From positions 387,658-451,657 of the forward strand of contig SJOL01008950.1 of assembly GCA_004794785.1 (NCBI GenBank): a DNA stretch of 64,000 nt, given 5' to 3'. Made by a program: the position numbers and the translations under genes. This document shows, in pieces, positions 37,031 through 64,000 of this stretch. Every line of letters starts with the position of its first letter. Positions within the stretch are counted from its first letter, which is position 1. Source of the DNA: Opisthorchis felineus (taxonomy: Eukaryota; Platyhelminthes; Trematoda; Opisthorchiida; Opisthorchiidae). The notes beneath the pieces were generated by a model that made no database searches, was not told the origin of the DNA, and was given only the letters and a program-made list of their open reading frames with translations.

Positions 37031-40000
37031 CGTTCTGTCAAGAAAACACGTTTTTTTGCACGTGAAGCAAGAATGAAGACCTGGTTTCATCCATTTGGCG
37101 TAGTTGCAAATGTCATTTGTCTAATGAGGTCCATTCAGCCGAGAAATTGAACACTTCCAACTGAAAGGAGGGCATTTTCCCAGGACACTCGCCTAAATTG
37201 GTTAAAGTGCTTACGTGGTCGATGACCCAACGAAATCCTTCAGCATCGCCTCCAGCAACAGGGACCACAAAATTAATTTGAGAACAGATTTCTGATCTGG
37301 ACAGCACAGAGTCGTAGATTAAGGTAAAGGTGCGGTCGGACGCTAAAAGCCTCACCCACAAGAACGCTTTTCTGTTTATTGAGGTTAAGCCGGTAAGCGC
37401 AGAAGGAACGGACACGTGACAGGACAACTTAACCCTCGGACATCGTCTCAATAAAGACGAAAACACTCGTATGACTGAGGTATTCGACCATACCTTCACC
37501 TCCAAGTGCATGGCTTGGTAGTTGTGGAATCCTTCTCGAGGACTGATGACTAATCAGAGGGAACTTTACGACCATTTTCTAGTAGTCAGATTATTTTCCG
37601 TATTAGCCAAAGGCTCCATAGTCGCAGCAAATAGTGATGGTTGCGTGGTATATGGGGGTTCAAAGCTGGGATAACAATGACTTTCCTCAATGAATTAACA
37701 GGTAACCGATAACATAACGAAAGCCATTGTGGTAGTCAGACACTGAAATCGGATTACGTTTAAAGTTGTCGATTCAAGTCTCTTGAATTGTGTTGATGTT
37801 TTCGGTGAAGCAGATAAAGATATGGAAAACTCAGTACCAGTAGCACTAGACTAAGTATCAGAAAAAATCCTACTAAGGTCTATTACGAACAACTAGTATA
37901 ACGGCCTTAAGGTAAGAACAAACGAGGTGGAACTCTCAGTGAGATGCAGTTTTAGAAAAAGACCTTCTATCGAAAGTTATTCACTTGCAAATCTGGAAGG
38001 CATTCCTAAGATGTTTGAATGGAACCGATTCGCACCACCTGAGGCTGCGTGAAGCACAGGTTCAGAACCACTAGGATCTGAAATACAACCATTCTTTCAC
38101 TGAAACTCAATTCATCAGTCTTTCAGAGGTTATTATAGGGGGGATATAGTGTACCGGGGAAAAGTGGAGCCAATTGACTGGGAGGTACTGACAATGGGCA
38201 CAACCGGCTCGCCGTTCGAGGCCTCGAGTAGACCCACTATTAAGCTCAAAATACAAACATGTCCGCGTGTGATAGTTCAGGTTCTTCAGCATGCCCTGGT
38301 GGAGTTGTCGTGACGCGTTTATCCCGCATGTCACAGATCCGGTAGTGCTGATGAGCTTCAGCAGGAAGAGAACTTGAGTCTGTTAGTTCCCGCTGAGTTC
38401 GACTAACCAAAATATCCACCTCAAGAAAGGACTATCCTAACGAGTGATGCGAACAAAAAGGGAGTCAATCCACAAGTCAGTCAATGAAAGCCCTGAACAT
38501 CATGGAACCTTAACGGAACAGGTAACCCGTTTATGGCAACTCTAATTTGGTTCATGGTCCTTTTTCCACTTGAAGGTTGCGGTACACCGAAGGGCTCAGC
38601 GGTGTTTTACGTATCAATCACCGTCAGATGCACCGTATGAGGACGCGTTTGTCCAAGCGAGAGTTCGAGGAAGAGAAGACTGGGGCGGCTCTACAGTTCC
38701 TGCTACGAAGACTCAGGAAAACGTGACTGTACTTATTAATTAGCTAGCATTTTTTCCAGCACATCGAAATTACCATGGCCAGCAAGTAGGTAAACGTGAT
38801 TTCCTCTTCCACTTCACAAATGTTTTGTCCATACTGAAGTTACGGGAAGACTTTGCTTACAGAACGGCTGAACAGACTGTTTCCCACGTTCTCCCCGATT
38901 ATTCTTACGTGACTGGACCATGCAACCGCTGTGTTTAAACGTACACTGGGCGAAATCCCACTACGGTCACCCAAGTTCTCTGAGTACCTCAACTAACCTT
39001 TGACAAAGAATCCTCGAAACTGGAACGTAAATAAATAAATCTGATTTCGCTTTCGGTTTTCCAATATCTGACAATAAGCACACACAAACACAATCTGGGG
39101 TTGCGAAGTGCTGGTCGGTGGGTTACCCTGTTGAGCCCAAAAAATTAAGTGTTCAAACCACTCCATTGGCGATATTCAGCAAGTCAACAAAAAAGGTCCT
39201 GAGATCAGGAACAGAACACGACTGACGGTCACCACGTGAGTGTACGTTGAAACAGTCCGGTGGACAGATCACTCAGCTCATGTAAAGCGTGACATGTGAG
39301 TCATAACTATTCAGGTTTGAACGAAGACACACGGTGGTCATATATAAACGGGGTGAAATGAACAGAGGATTGCGAATAAGATGGACCGCTCAAGCATGAC
39401 TGTCCCAACGATGCGGCGCGACAACCACAGTTAGCTGTCCGGGAGAAGGCTGATATGTGCACCTATCATTCACATCACTACAGGTTGAGGTGAGCAGAAG
39501 CACTGTGGTAGCTCTACAATAGTTTTACTAAAGGAAAAGCACAGATAGCAACTGAGTCATAGTGGTTATTGCAAACCTTAGTATGCCTAAAACTCTGGGA
39601 TCTTAAATATCCTGCTTAGGAGCTGAAAATATCATATTCCAGCACGATAACGTCCAGATTTTGTGGCTGAAGCTCCAAAATATACGCGGAATGAGTCGAA
39701 TTGCTGCTCACAGTTCGGATCTGAAATCCGCCGTGTTTGGGGCAAGATGGTGGCCAACTCAATGGTGACCTAAGAATAAATCTCACTCTGTGGTCGGTTT
39801 TGCTGCTAGTTGACAGTGAGGGGGTATTCGCATTTCACACCAGCATTCCAAATTCGACGATAATGAGGAAAAAAAGACAAACGCCCAACGATACACCACT
39901 ATTAATAAGAGAGGCGATCCGAATGTCTGGACCGAAACTAAGAATGCTGTGGTATAAGGAGAATCGGGTGTCAACTAGTTTCCTACGGAATCAGGCAAGA

Positions 40001-40630
40001 AGTTAATGAAATAACAACCTTAGACAAATTAACAACGAAAGGAGGGTATTCCGTTGATTCGTGCAGATTGGCTGGATCATGAGCGATCTATTTCAGTCTT
40101 GAATAGGTGCACGGCTTAGTTCAGCTTACAAGGATAAACATTATTTGTCTTCAATCAAGCTACCCAACCGGAACGGTCGGAACAAGTCATAGTTTCGTAA
40201 TCCACTGGCCGCGTAGGTATTCTAAACATGCGAGTGGTCCTCTGGTATGGGGTAGATGTCAACCCTAGGGTCACATGACTGACACTGACTGACATGACAC
40301 AAAGTCCGCGCGGTCAAACCCTTTTTAGACCAGTTACCAGGAAAAACCAAACACAGTACAGTTGTGAATGTAATAATCGTACGAATTGTAATCACAATTA
40401 TGACAATACGGATGTACAAATAAATCTGAAGGCAGCTGTGGCAAGCCACAGAATGGATGATAGTCTGTTGATCTGGCCACTGCCAGATGTAGATGCAAGT
40501 TGGAAGGTTGACCTGTACAAATACTGTGTAATTCTGAACAGGCAGAGAAAAATAGCAAACAGTCCAAAGTTCGCATATATGCGCAGATTACCAACATATA
40601 GATCTAGGAGCCGGTGTTGCGTCAAAATAA
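37031..40630. other. Downstream flank of KAT6, no gene recognised
   Basis: Should include the KAT6 3' UTR next to 40630. A 132-codon minus-strand open frame at 37113-37511 has no recognisable domain. A weak SINE-head-like stretch (AAATTAAGTGTTCAAACCAC) lies near 39150. Confidence 0.4.
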
Positions 40631-63595
<22,965 letters not shown>

Positions 63596-64000
63596 CTATA
63601 AATGGAAGGATTGGGATCGAAACGTAATCGAACAGATAGGCAACGAGTTATGATTCGACGAATGGGTAAGGAAAAGCCAACGGGGTCTGAAAACTCGCAT
63701 GATGCGGGGGGAGATTCACCACAGCACGGTGATTCACCCAAGAATTCGCTCAGAAGTCCAACATGGAGAAGTCACAAAACGATAGGTGACACCAACTACC
63801 CGGCATCGGATACCTCAGAGGAACTACAACCAATCTCGTCAGGAATGCTCTTAGCTGTGGTCTCTCTTTAGGAGGTTACTACTGCTGAACATGAAGAAGA
63901 ACGGACAGTATCCCGATAAACTGCAGTAAAAACCCATTAGTGAGCGCTTAAGAGAATAACTAAAAGCGATCCCACCTCATTGCTGGAGCTACGGTTTTTC
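63596..64000 (-). other. KAT6 intron, continuing beyond the window
   Basis: Upstream of the zinc-finger exon. The plus-strand open frame at 63602-63871 shows no recognisable domain. The exons for the N-terminal region lie outside. Confidence 0.7.

Noticed and set aside
37113..37511. 132-codon minus-strand open frame downstream of KAT6
   Set aside because: No recognisable motif; could be a chance frame or an unknown exon, so not called.
39100..39210. Possible further SINE head (AAATTAAGTGTTCAAACCAC)
   Set aside because: Only a short stretch resembles the 24 kb SINE; box A is not convincing.

Overview
The window is eukaryotic. It holds spliced genes with GT-AG introns, no operon structure, and many degraded non-LTR, Penelope-like and SINE fragments. 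The low gene density, the worm-type KAT6 and PRDM8 homologues, and the mix of a LINE with ...SETWPLR... and QWRSC C-terminal motifs, Penelope GIY-YIG pieces and tRNA-derived SINEs suggest a flatworm, most likely a digenean fluke. The organism assignment is inference; the genes are read directly from the sequence.

Two protein-coding genes are supported, both on the minus strand. At 1.5-9.4 kb lies a PRDM8-like gene. I rebuilt three exons: a 46-codon (or slightly longer) N-terminal PR-domain exon at 9192-9365, the second PR exon at 7207-7516, and a terminal exon at 1536-2608. The terminal exon carries one C2HC and two C2H2 zinc fingers. The splice phases join exactly, giving about 506 residues if translation starts at 9329.

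From 63.6 down to 40.6 kb lies the 3' part of a KAT6-type (MOZ/MORF) MYST histone acetyltransferase. Eight coding exons were placed by phase-compatible splice sites. They encode 2031 residues: the C2HC finger, the acetyl-CoA-binding and catalytic MYST core, then a tail of about 1765 residues rich in Ser, Pro and Thr. The gene's N-terminal part (expected to hold the PHD fingers) lies beyond 64,000.

The ~31 kb between the genes, and most introns, hold no recognisable host gene. They contain a dead LINE at 19-20.7 kb, two LINE 3' ends inside KAT6 introns, two Penelope GIY-YIG remnants (0.2-0.4 and 29.3-29.8 kb), a dispersed foldback repeat family (six loci), a head-to-head pair of tRNA-derived SINEs (23.9-24.4 kb), two further tRNA-like SINE heads, and several simple repeats.

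Functionally, both genes belong to chromatin or transcription control: KAT6 acetylates histone H3 in its family, and PRDM8 is a PR/zinc-finger repressor in its family. Nothing shows that they are co-regulated. The most notable points are the altered acetyl-CoA loop of KAT6 (Q-K-A-A-Y-G), the small PR exon, and the foldback repeat family. I did not find a clearly new biological system.
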